Positions 1 through 8,102 of a stretch of DNA of 64,000 bases are shown here, in pieces. The notes beneath the pieces were generated by a model. It worked only from the letters and a program-made list of their open reading frames with translations. It made no database searches and was not told where the DNA came from. Numbering within the stretch: the first letter of the stretch is position 1; every line of letters starts with the position of its first letter. Source of the stretch: Candidatus Hydrogenedentota bacterium (GTDB taxonomy: Bacteria > Hydrogenedentota > Hydrogenedentia > Hydrogenedentales > SLHB01); the NCBI GenBank assembly GCA_013359265.1, contig JABWCD010000006.1:1-64000 (forward strand), in the 5' to 3' direction. The position numbers were made by a program, and so were the translations under genes.

Positions 1-2074
1 CGGCGCTCGGTTCCGCGGTTGGCGCTGCTTCTTGTACGGGTGCATCCGTCGCCGGCGTCGTGCCGGTGCCCGCATCGGGCTCCACCGTGTCAGCGGCCGC
101 CGCGGGAGCGGGCGCGGGTTCGGGCTTCTTCAACGACGCGCCGGTGACAAGCACTTCCTCCGCGGTCAGCTTCTCGACGCGGAAAACCTGCGCCTTGCCG
201 GAAAGCGCGAGCGCATGGGAACCGTTCTCATCCGGGCCGAAGCGGAACACGTGGTCCGCGCCGTCCTTCATCACGCAATGCAACGTCGCGATCGGCGCGG
301 CTGTTAAATCAGGCTGGCCGAAAACGATGTCTGACGCCTCGAGGTCCGCGATAGACATTGCGAGGTCGTCACAGTTTTCCGTATTGGGATCGGCGGTGGC
401 GCCGTCGACGGTCAGTGTCCAACCATCTTCACCGGCGCGCGCAAGTTGGAACGAATCCGACGCACGCTCGACGCTGATGCTGTTGATCTCTTCTTCGTCG
501 ATGTCGAGCAACTGCCGTTGATAGATGTCTTTCGCGGGCGGGAATGCGCGGTCCACGTCGCCCTTGCTCATGACCAGCACGTTTGCGGCGTTGTCCAAGC
601 GTGCGTATTGCCCCGCGATGCCCTTGGACGGCGCGCCCAGCGCGAGCGTGTGCTGTTCGCCGGATGCGAGCGAAACGACGGCGGTGTGTGTCGGCGTTTC
701 CAGGCCCGCGCCATCGGGCTTATCCGCGTAGTCCGACGGCGTCCACGCGGACAACACATTGGCGATGGCGTCAAGCGTCGAGGTTTGCGGCTCGAGGTCT
801 GCTGTAGGCGCGTTGACGACCCATTCCTCGCCCTGTTTTGTGACGGAGATGTTGCCGGCGGGCTGCGTGAGATCGATCTTCGCGATCTGCGCCTTGTCGA
901 GCGCGAGGCCTTTCAGCGTGAACATGTCCGTACCCTTCGGAAAGACCTTCTCGAAGGCGAACTTGCTGAGCTTGAAGATGACGTCCTTGTTTGCGGACGC
1001 GACGCGCACGTAGCCGTCGCCATTCGGATCGGGGCGGCCGCCTTCGATGACGACGTCGCTGTCTTTGCCCTCGACGGTAATCGCGACGCTGAACTGAGGC
1101 GACTCGAGGCCCCAGTCCGCGAGCTTGGCGGGATCGACAACGTCCGACGCGGTCACTGGCGCAAAGGCCCCGGCGAGGTTCTCCACACCGGACTGTTTTA
1201 CGTCAAGCCCCGTGCCGCCTTCCGCGAGCACCCACTTCACTTCGGTCTTCGTCGCCGGTTTTTCGCCGGCCGTCTCGCCTTCGGCGGCCTCTTTCTGGGC
1301 CGCTTCCTTGGCGGCGCGTTCGGCAAGGGGTTCGCCCGCCTTGGGCTTGTCGCCGGTCGTGGCTTCTTCGGCCGCCGCGGCCGTGTCTTCGACGGGCACT
1401 TCCTTTGTTTCCTTCGCGACGACGAGGCGCTTGTCCGGCGTGGTGACGACGACTTTCGAGATGGTGTCCTTGGCGATGTTGACGACTTCCTTCTTCAACC
1501 ACGTATCCGCCTTCGGCGCGGTGTCGGGCTCGTCCTGGTACACGCCGGCTTCGCGTCTGAGGTTGGTGTCAAGCAGGTAGACGTCGGTGGAATCGGCCGC
1601 GCGCATCAGCACTTGTTCCATTGCGGGGGCCTTGCCGACGAGCACGTTCACCGCGGGGCTTTCTTCGCCCTTCTTGAATCCCTTGACGTGGAACGCCTTC
1701 TCGTCTTTCAAGTTGTACGACTCGAGCGTCGCATCGCCCGCGCCGCGGTCGCGTACTTCGCCCTTGAGGGCAATCGCCTTTTCGACGAATTCCTCGATCT
1801 TCTTCTGGTCCGCGGGGGCGTTGAAGTGGCTGGTAATCCACCAGACGTTCGGGTCGGCGTCGCTGCGCTGCAGCGTGACTTTCTCTTCGGCCTTGCCGCC
1901 GGCGTACATTTCGATTTTGGCGATGTCCGCCTTGTTCAGCCCTTCGGGAACCAACGCGGTGAGTTTCACCTGATCCGTAATGTTGTACTTCGGCTTGGTC
2001 GTCTGCTTGATGACAACCAGGACGAACAGGATCACGAAGATCGCCGCGAGGGGCGTGACGTACTTCTGTTTCAT
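1..2074 (-). CDS. DUF4340 domain protein, C-terminus cut by window start
   Basis: This reading frame starts at an ATG at 2074 and stays open for 691 codons to base 1, so the stop lies outside the window. The protein begins MKQKYVTPLAAIFVILFVL, a single N-terminal membrane anchor, and continues as a long periplasmic part. That part contains repeated segments of the type W-V-L-A-E and D-L-T-Q-P-A-G, as in DUF4340 proteins, and an Ala/Glu/Lys-rich linker at about residues 235-275. The last visible part is a Pro/Ala/Thr-rich low-complexity tail. DUF4340 proteins are regularly encoded next to GldG-type ABC systems, as here: the start lies 54 bp after the permease-GldG fusion on the same strand, so it is probably the third gene of that operon. 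Function is unknown; an accessory role for the exporter is inferred. Confidence 0.85.
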   Translation of the reverse strand, partial: MKQKYVTPLAAIFVILFVLVVIKQTTKPKYNITDQVKLTALVPEGLNKADIAKIEMYAGGKAEEKVTLQRSDADPNVWWITSHFNAPADQKKIEEFVEKAIALKGEVRDRGAGDATLESYNLKDEKAFHVKGFKKGEESPAVNVLVGKAPAMEQVLMRAADSTDVYLLDTNLRREAGVYQDEPDTAPKADTWLKKEVVNIAKDTISKVVVTTPDKRLVVAKETKEVPVEDTAAAAEEATTGDKPKAGEPLAERAAKEAAQKEAAEGETAGEKPATKTEVKWVLAEGGTGLDVKQSGVENLAGAFAPVTASDVVDPAKLADWGLESPQFSVAITVEGKDSDVVIEGGRPDPNGDGYVRVASANKDVIFKLSKFAFEKVFPKGTDMFTLKGLALDKAQIAKIDLTQPAGNISVTKQGEEWVVNAPTADLEPQTSTLDAIANVLSAWTPSDYADKPDGAGLETPTHTAVVSLASGEQHTLALGAPSKGIAGQYARLDNAANVLVMSKGDVDRAFPPAKDIYQRQLLDIDEEEINSISVERASDSFQLARAGEDGWTLTVDGATADPNTENCDDLAMSIADLEASDIVFGQPDLTAAPIATLHCVMKDGADHVFRFGPDENGSHALALSGKAQVFRVEKLTAEEVLVTGASLKKPEPAPAPAAAADTVEPDAGTGTTPATDAPVQEAAPTAEPSA

Positions 2075-2128
2075 GCTATTTCTCCGTCGTCAACGCCACG
2101 CCCGCGGGCGTGGCGGCACTTATTTCCG

Positions 2129-4663
2129 CTATGCGTTCTGCTGCGATTGGAACGACATGGTGTATGCGTCGCGCGACTGCTTGCGCGTAAACCACGACGC
2201 GACGCCGATGGCTGCGACGCACATGTTCACGGCCGCGTAGTTCATAAACTGCCAGAACCCGCGCTGGGCGTCGGACGGCTTGTCGATTGCGCGATCGATC
2301 GGCTTGCTGCCGCGCACGCTCACGATGTCGTCGCCCCAGGTCAGGTTGTCCACGCAGTTCAGGAACAACTCGAGGTTGCCCTGCTGCAGGAAGTTTTTGT
2401 TGAACATCTGCGAACAGCCCAGCAGCACCAGTTTGCCCGGCGCGGGTGTGAGCGCCGGCGCTTCGCCGGTTTCCGGTTCGGGCGGTTGGGGCGGCATACC
2501 CGGCGCGGGCTGCGCGGGCGGCCACGCGGGACGCGGCTGATCTTTGTACACGTCGGGGAATTGGCCCGTGATCTGCGCCATGAGCGGATATGTCTTGCCC
2601 GACGGCGGCGTCTCGATGTCCTGATTCGTCAGCTTCTTGTCCGGCGGAATCGTCCACGCGTTGTCCGTCGTGGTCATGATGGTTTTCTCTTCAAGGCTGT
2701 ACTTCGCGAGCTCTTCCTTGTTGATATCGAGTGCGGTGCCCCAGAGATAGAAGATGCTCGAGAGACGGTTGGTCATCGGCGCTTCCTGGTTCATCGTCGT
2801 GTTGTTGATGAGCATGTGCATTGGGAGGTTCAGCGTAGTGCCGCCGCCCATCAACTGTTCGAGGGGGTTGCCGCTGCGCACGGTCAACGGCACTTTGTTC
2901 TTGTCCATCAGGATATCCGTGCTGACGCCGAGACCGTACTTCGCGAGCAGGTCGTTTATCTGCGGATTCTGTTCGCGCTTGGTGAGGTTCACGCTGCCCT
3001 CGGGCGTGACGCGGTATTCCCACTCGTAGTTCTGCACCGCGATCACCACATTCTTGCCGGACGCCAGCGCGCGGCTGACTTCCCATTTCTGCCGGTCGTT
3101 GAACTCGCGCGGGTTGATGACAACGAGCGTGTCGTACTTCTCCGGCAACGGGCTCTGTTGATTCAGTTCGACGCGCTCGACCTTGTATTTCTCCTGTTCG
3201 AGCAGGCGCTGGCAATATTCGTAGGGGTCTTCGCTTTCCGGTATAGGCTGGCCCATCTGCATGTAAAGTTGCCGGAGTTGCGGCGGAATGTTTACCGCTT
3301 CCTTCGGCGCGACCAACGCGACTGTTGCCGGCTCCGTGCGGGAAATCTTGTAGATCGTGTTGACGAGACGGTATTCGAGTTCCTGCAACGATTCCGGCAT
3401 GACCTGCGGGATGATCTCTTCCTTCGCGTCGCGGTAGCCCACGCCGATGCTCGAATAGACGGGCTTCTGAGACACTTCGTTGTTGATCATCGCCTGCACC
3501 ATGAACGGCTGGACGCCCTTGCTGAGCATGCGTTTCTCGAGCTTCTCGGCGTCGCTTTTCTCGGCCTCTTTCTTCTCCTCGCCGTCTTCGTCGACGAGGT
3601 CTTCCTGCGACGCGAGCACGTTGGCCGCTTTCAAGTACACCGGCGTGAATTCGACTTTGCCGTTCGACGCGATCTGCAACTCCGCCAATTTGTCCGAAAT
3701 GTCCTGTTCGAGTGTTTTCAACGCCGTCGGCATGTCCTCCTTCGGCGAGATATAGAGCTTTATCTGCGCGGGCGATTCGAGTTGCGACAGGATGGTCTTC
3801 GTCGCGGGGGAAATTGTGTAGCTCTTGTCCTCGGTCATGTCCACGCGCACGAGACTCATGTCCGTAACAAGCCAGTTGAACGCCAAGCCGATGCCGAAAC
3901 ACAGCGCGACCGCGGTCGCGTACGCGGTGCGCGCGCCCGGTCGGTTGCGCTGTTCGATGAACATGATGTTCAGCACGAGGAACATCACCGTCCATATGAC
4001 GAAGTAGACGATATCCACAAGTTCGAGCACGCCGCGAGTGAATGTGTTGTAATGATCGACCATTCCGATGAGCGTGCTTAGGGACGAGCCGAGGTTCGGC
4101 AGCAGATCGTCCAGGTACGACGCGATGAAGTTCGTGCCCAACAGGAAGATCGTGAAGCACGCAAGCAGCGAGACGACGAACGCGACGATCTGGTCGCGGC
4201 AGAACCCGGAAAAGAAAATGCCGATCGACAGGAAGAACGCGCCGAGCAGAAGGGTGCCGAGGTATCCGCCGAAGATCGCGCCGTTATCCGGATTGCCGAG
4301 AACGACGAGCATCAGCGGCACCGTGAACGTGCACGCGAGCGTGATCGCGAAGAAGACAAACGTCGCGAGGAACTTTCCGATGACCAGTTCCCACGCGCGC
4401 ATGGGGAAGGTCAGGAGCATTTCCCAGGTGTTTTCCTTGCGTTCTTCGGCCCACACGCGCATGGTGATCGCGGGGACGAAGATGCAGAGCATCAACGGCA
4501 GGTTGCCGAAGTAGGACCGCATGTCCGCGATGGGGAAGGTGAAGAACGAGGTGATGTAGAGGCCCACGCTGATCGCGAGGAACACGATGATGAAGATGTA
4601 GCCGATCGGCGAGGTGAAGTACGCCCCCAGATCGCGCCGGATTATCGTGCGGATATTGCTCAT
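2129..4663 (-). CDS. ABC-2 permease fused to GldG-type auxiliary domain
   Basis: This 844-residue protein joins two parts that are separate in gliding bacteroidetes (GldF and GldG). Residues 1 to about 240 form an ABC-2 permease: an N-terminal cytoplasmic segment, about six hydrophobic helices and the typical ABC-2 phrase MRVWAEERKENTWEMLLTFP near residue 68. After another helix at about 245-265 comes a long extracytoplasmic GldG/ABC_transp_aux-like domain to about residue 780, with a charged Glu/Lys stretch near 360 and a Pro-rich linker near 700-735. A final membrane helix lies at about 805-825. Its ATG overlaps the ATPase gene's TGA by 4 bp, which supports translational coupling. It probably exports or remodels an envelope component; the substrate is not visible. 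GldF/GldG fusions are common outside Bacteroidetes, so gliding itself should not be assumed. Confidence 0.9.
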   Translation of the reverse strand: MSNIRTIIRRDLGAYFTSPIGYIFIIVFLAISVGLYITSFFTFPIADMRSYFGNLPLMLCIFVPAITMRVWAEERKENTWEMLLTFPMRAWELVIGKFLATFVFFAITLACTFTVPLMLVVLGNPDNGAIFGGYLGTLLLGAFFLSIGIFFSGFCRDQIVAFVVSLLACFTIFLLGTNFIASYLDDLLPNLGSSLSTLIGMVDHYNTFTRGVLELVDIVYFVIWTVMFLVLNIMFIEQRNRPGARTAYATAVALCFGIGLAFNWLVTDMSLVRVDMTEDKSYTISPATKTILSQLESPAQIKLYISPKEDMPTALKTLEQDISDKLAELQIASNGKVEFTPVYLKAANVLASQEDLVDEDGEEKKEAEKSDAEKLEKRMLSKGVQPFMVQAMINNEVSQKPVYSSIGVGYRDAKEEIIPQVMPESLQELEYRLVNTIYKISRTEPATVALVAPKEAVNIPPQLRQLYMQMGQPIPESEDPYEYCQRLLEQEKYKVERVELNQQSPLPEKYDTLVVINPREFNDRQKWEVSRALASGKNVVIAVQNYEWEYRVTPEGSVNLTKREQNPQINDLLAKYGLGVSTDILMDKNKVPLTVRSGNPLEQLMGGGTTLNLPMHMLINNTTMNQEAPMTNRLSSIFYLWGTALDINKEELAKYSLEEKTIMTTTDNAWTIPPDKKLTNQDIETPPSGKTYPLMAQITGQFPDVYKDQPRPAWPPAQPAPGMPPQPPEPETGEAPALTPAPGKLVLLGCSQMFNKNFLQQGNLELFLNCVDNLTWGDDIVSVRGSKPIDRAIDKPSDAQRGFWQFMNYAAVNMCVAAIGVASWFTRKQSRDAYTMSFQSQQNA

Positions 4664-5622
4664 GACTGCGCTCCCGTCGTGGCCGCGCCTTCGGCCTTCT
4701 CGGTCAATTTCAGGAAAGTTTCCTCGAGGGTGAGCGGTCGGTCGGTGAGTTCGCGCAGTTCCCAGTTCTTCATGCGCGCCAACTTGCCCACTTCGCGCCA
4801 GAGGTGCGAACCAGGCCTGCCGTGCAGGACAAACGTCGCAAAGCCGTCGTCTTCGCCGACAAAGTCCACCTTGCGCGAACCTTCGATGCCGGACAGCAGG
4901 CGCTCGGTATCCTCGCGTTTTCCGAGAACGGACACGCGCGTGCGCTCTTCGCTGGTCGCCATGTCGCGCAACTCTTCGAGCGTGCCGTCACCGACGATGC
5001 GGCCCTGGCTGATGATGACGATACGGTCGGCGGTCGCCTCGACCTCTTGCAGGATGTGCGTCGAAAGGATGACCGTCTTGCCGTGCGCGAGGCTTTTGAT
5101 GAGCTGCCGGATTTCGACAATCTGGTGCGGGTCGAGGCCGGAGGTCGGCTCGTCGAGGATGATAATCTCGGGATCGTGAATCAGCGCCTGCGCCAGTGCC
5201 GTGCGCTGCTTGTAGCCCTTCGAGAGTTCGCGCACCACCTTGCGGTACATATGCCGCAGGCCGCACGCTTCGAGCACGACGTCCGTCCGCTCGCGCAACC
5301 GGGCGCCGCTCAACCCGCGCGCTTTGCCCACGAAGTTGAGGTAGCCCTTGACTTCCATGTCCATGTACAGCGGCAAGATTTCAGGCAGGTACCCGATAAT
5401 TTTGCGCACGCCCAGTGGGTTCTCGAGTACGTCAATCCCGCCGACCTTCGCCGTCCCTTTCGACGGGTGCAGATAGGTCGTGAGGATTTTCATCGTGGTC
5501 GATTTGCCGGCCCCGTTCGGGCCCAGGAGGCCGACAATCTCCCCCTTCTTCACCTCGAACGATACATTGCGCAGCGCCTGGACCGGGCCGTAATGCATCG
5601 ACAGGCTCTCGGCTCTGATCAT
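4660..5622 (-). CDS. ABC transporter ATP-binding protein (GldA/CcmA type)
   Basis: This is the nucleotide-binding subunit that powers the downstream permease-GldG fusion. The 320-residue product has Walker A GLLGPNGAGKST at about 32-43, the signature LSKGYKQR in place of the usual LSGGQ, Walker B EIIILDEPTSGLDP and the switch histidine in ILSTHIL. The last 80 residues form the variable C-terminal extension common in the GldA/CcmA/NatA group. The frame is open up to 5742, but the ATG at 5622 is chosen because an AGGAGAGGAAGG ribosome-binding site sits directly upstream and the protein then begins MIRAESLSMHYG, a normal ABC start. It is the first gene of a minus-strand operon with the fusion and DUF4340 genes. 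No clear promoter was assigned in the 5623-5870 stretch. Confidence 0.93.
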   Translation of the reverse strand: MIRAESLSMHYGPVQALRNVSFEVKKGEIVGLLGPNGAGKSTTMKILTTYLHPSKGTAKVGGIDVLENPLGVRKIIGYLPEILPLYMDMEVKGYLNFVGKARGLSGARLRERTDVVLEACGLRHMYRKVVRELSKGYKQRTALAQALIHDPEIIILDEPTSGLDPHQIVEIRQLIKSLAHGKTVILSTHILQEVEATADRIVIISQGRIVGDGTLEELRDMATSEERTRVSVLGKREDTERLLSGIEGSRKVDFVGEDDGFATFVLHGRPGSHLWREVGKLARMKNWELRELTDRPLTLEETFLKLTEKAEGAATTGAQS

Positions 5623-6005
5623 CCTTCCTCTCCTGCAATTTCGGTGTGATGTGGAATACCGGCCACCGCGGCGGATTGGACAAACGTGTGCCATTCGCTC
5701 GACGGTATTCCCCGCCCGCGAGGAGCAAAGTCCGTGCCGCACGCACGAAAGCCCGGAAAGGTCGATAGCCTATCAGTCTAGTTCATTGAACGTCAAGGGC
5801 TTAACGGCGCGAAGCAATACCGTAGAAATATGCACGATAATCGCCCAAATGAGGTTAGCCAAAGTGGATGGTTGCTGTTTTCAGGTATAAGTGGGTGCTC
5901 CGCGCTCTTCGCAACAGATTGATTGACACTCGCGAACGGACCGGACAGTGTATCTTCAAGCGCGGGAGGTATAGCCGTTACGCGGTCAATGTTACTAGGA
6001 TTTCC

Positions 6006-6629
6006 ATGAAACAATTCGCACACTGGACTCCCCGCTACGCGCACGACCGTTTGCGGTTGTTCGCGTACACGCTTACTCACCCTGGCGCACCGTGGCTGGC
6101 CCCTGGTGCCGTGTGTTTTCTCGATGCGTGGATTCAGCCCCATCACACGGGATTCGAATGGGGCTCGGGTCGCAGCACGGTGTGGTTCTCGCGGCGAGCG
6201 GCGCGCCTGACGAGCATCGAGCATGACGAGAAATGGTTCCGTCGTGTGCAACAAAAGCTCCGCGCGAACTCGTGCGGCGGTGTCGAGCATCGGTTCGTTG
6301 TGGTAACGGATTCAAACCCGTTGGCGTATATAGATGCTATCGCAGAAGTCGAGGATGCGTCACTTGACTTCGTGCTGGTAGACGGTCTGTCAGCCCTGCG
6401 CGATTCCTGTGCGCTCGCCGCGATGCCAAAGGTCCGCGCCGGGGGGATATTGATCATCGACGATGTTCACCGATACATGCCTTCCGAATCGCGTGCCCCG
6501 CTCGCCCTTCCGTCGGGTTCCGAACCACCGACGCCCGAGTGGCAATCGGCGTTTCGACAACTTGCCACATGGGATATGCAACGGTTCTCGAGCGGCGTCA
6601 CCGATACCGGAATTTGGATTCGAAAATGA
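6006..6629 (+). CDS. Class I SAM methyltransferase-like protein
   Basis: The product is 207 residues from the ATG at 6006, which has a weak AGGA upstream; the frame is open upstream to 5868 but that extension looks non-coding. A Rossmann-type glycine motif FEWGSGRSTVWFSRR is followed by SIEHDEKWF, an acidic residue at the end of strand 2 as in SAM-binding enzymes. Further on, LDFVLVDGLSAL and GGILIIDDVHRY resemble the later strands of O-methyltransferase and FkbM-like folds. The substrate cannot be inferred. It stands alone between the ABC operon and scpA. Confidence 0.7.
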   Translation: MKQFAHWTPRYAHDRLRLFAYTLTHPGAPWLAPGAVCFLDAWIQPHHTGFEWGSGRSTVWFSRRAARLTSIEHDEKWFRRVQQKLRANSCGGVEHRFVVVTDSNPLAYIDAIAEVEDASLDFVLVDGLSALRDSCALAAMPKVRAGGILIIDDVHRYMPSESRAPLALPSGSEPPTPEWQSAFRQLATWDMQRFSSGVTDTGIWIRK

Positions 6630-6722
6630 CACCAAGCGCATTTTGCGTGGAACCCGCGCCGCACACTTGCGCGCGCGGCGCAAAACCAATACGATCCGGC
6701 GGATCACTTGGTGGGGAATTGC

Positions 6723-7544
6723 ATGGCTGACGCGAAAGATACAGCTCCGATTGGCGTAGACGAACCGTTCATTGTCGATGAAGCGACGGACGAGGTCCTG
6801 CGACTGCACCTCGAGAAGTTCGAGGGGCCGCTCGAGGTCCTTCTGTACCTCATCAAGTCGCAGGAGATCGACATCTTCGACATTCCGATCGTGAAGGTGA
6901 CGGAACAGTTCCTGCGGTTCATCGAGGTGATGAGCGAGGAGAACCTCGAGGTGACCGGCGACTTCCTTGTCATGGCGGCGACGCTGATCCAGATCAAGTC
7001 GAAGATGCTGCTCCCGCCGGACGTTGAGACGGCGGAGGACGAGGAGTTCGAGGACGAAGACCCGCGCATGGAACTGGTGGAGAAGCTGCTCGAATACCGC
7101 CGGTACCGCGACGTGGCCGAGCGGCTGCAATTTCTCGAGTCCGAGCGAGAACGCCTGTTCGCGCGCAGCACGAAACCCGCGCTCGACCTGCCGCCCGAGG
7201 AAGAAGAGGAAATGCTCGAGGTCACGCTGTACGATCTTGTGACCGCGTTCAAGGGCGTTTTGCGGTACTTCACCGAGGACAACATCCACACGATAGCGGG
7301 CGAAGGCGCGTCGGTGGACGAGAAGGTCGAGTACATCGAAGAACGTCTGGCGCGGGAGGGCAGCGTCGCGTGGACGGAGCTGTTCAAGGAATGCCGGTCG
7401 CGCGTCGAGTTGGTGTGTTGTTTCCTCGCGATTCTCGAACTGTGCCGCATGGGCCGCATCCGGGCGCACCAGCACCATTCGTTCGAGGAAATCCGGCTGT
7501 TCCCGGCGGAGCCGCGGCCGGCGCTCGAGGCCGAGCCCGCGTGA
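6723..7544 (+). CDS. scpA: Segregation and condensation protein A
   Basis: ScpA is the kleisin subunit that, with ScpB and SMC, forms the bacterial condensin complex for chromosome segregation. The 273-residue protein has the diagnostic N-terminal block FEGPLEVLLYLIKSQEIDIF, followed by DIPIVKVTEQFL and the segment LVMAATLIQIKSKMLLP that closes the SMC-neck-binding part. An acidic linker (TAEDEEFEDEDPRME) follows. The C-terminal winged helix, which contacts the SMC head, includes VAWTELFKECRSRVELVCCF and LELCRMGRIRAHQ. The start at 6723 is preceded by GGTGGGGAATTGC. The gene overlaps the GTG of the following YraN gene, so the two are probably co-translated. scpB is not adjacent. Confidence 0.95.
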   Translation: MADAKDTAPIGVDEPFIVDEATDEVLRLHLEKFEGPLEVLLYLIKSQEIDIFDIPIVKVTEQFLRFIEVMSEENLEVTGDFLVMAATLIQIKSKMLLPPDVETAEDEEFEDEDPRMELVEKLLEYRRYRDVAERLQFLESERERLFARSTKPALDLPPEEEEEMLEVTLYDLVTAFKGVLRYFTEDNIHTIAGEGASVDEKVEYIEERLAREGSVAWTELFKECRSRVELVCCFLAILELCRMGRIRAHQHHSFEEIRLFPAEPRPALEAEPA

Positions 7545-7933
7545 TCTTCCCGTGGCGGTTCTGGCGCAGGCGCGCGCCGAAACCCCTCGGCCAGCGCGGC
7601 GAAGACCTCGCCGCCAAACACCTCAGGCGCGCGGGCTACCGAATCCTCGAACGCAACGCGAAACTCGGCAAATTCGAGATCGATATTATCGCCCGCGAAG
7701 GTGACACCATCGCGTTCGTCGAAGTCAAAACCCGCCGCTCGAATTCCTTCCTCGAACCCGAGGCGAACGTCACGCCCACGAAACAACAGCACATCCGCCG
7801 CGCCGCGGCGATCTACATCTCGCGCCACAATGATCCCGAAACTTACTATCGCTACGACATCGTGTCAGTCGTTTTGCCCGATGACGGCAACCCGCACGTC
7901 ACGATACTGCGCGACGCGTTTCGGCCCGAGTGA
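7541..7933 (+). CDS. YraN/UPF0102 family protein (nuclease-like fold)
   Basis: This 130-residue protein shows the UPF0102 pattern in order: GQRGEDLAAKHLRRAGYRIL, a glycine-linked GKFEIDIIAREG, and AFVEVKTRRS. The D-x-I and E-V-K residues correspond to the D-ExK arrangement of restriction-endonuclease-like folds, although YraN proteins lack an assigned cellular role. The chosen start is the GTG at 7541, which overlaps the scpA stop by 4 bp; the frame is open further upstream but only inside scpA. Coupling with scpA is visible from the overlap, while a link to DNA recombination or repair is inference. Confidence 0.9.
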   Translation: MIFPWRFWRRRAPKPLGQRGEDLAAKHLRRAGYRILERNAKLGKFEIDIIAREGDTIAFVEVKTRRSNSFLEPEANVTPTKQQHIRRAAAIYISRHNDPETYYRYDIVSVVLPDDGNPHVTILRDAFRPE

Positions 7934-8102
7934 CGCCGCAATCACCTGCCGCACAAGGAGACTCGGGCCAGATACGTGCCGGCACGTCGGGTCAAGCACG
8001 GCGAACCCAGCCTCGTGTAAAGAATCTGACGCAATGCGCAGCTATGTGTGATATGCTTCTGGCCGCAGGGCAAGGCGCAGTATCTCCGCCGGGAGAAGTG
8101 TA

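Noticed and set aside
446-4081. 1211-codon plus-strand open frame
   Set aside because: It lies antisense to the DUF4340 and permease-GldG genes, has no domain, and its Arg/His/Val-rich composition is typical of an antisense frame in GC-rich coding DNA.
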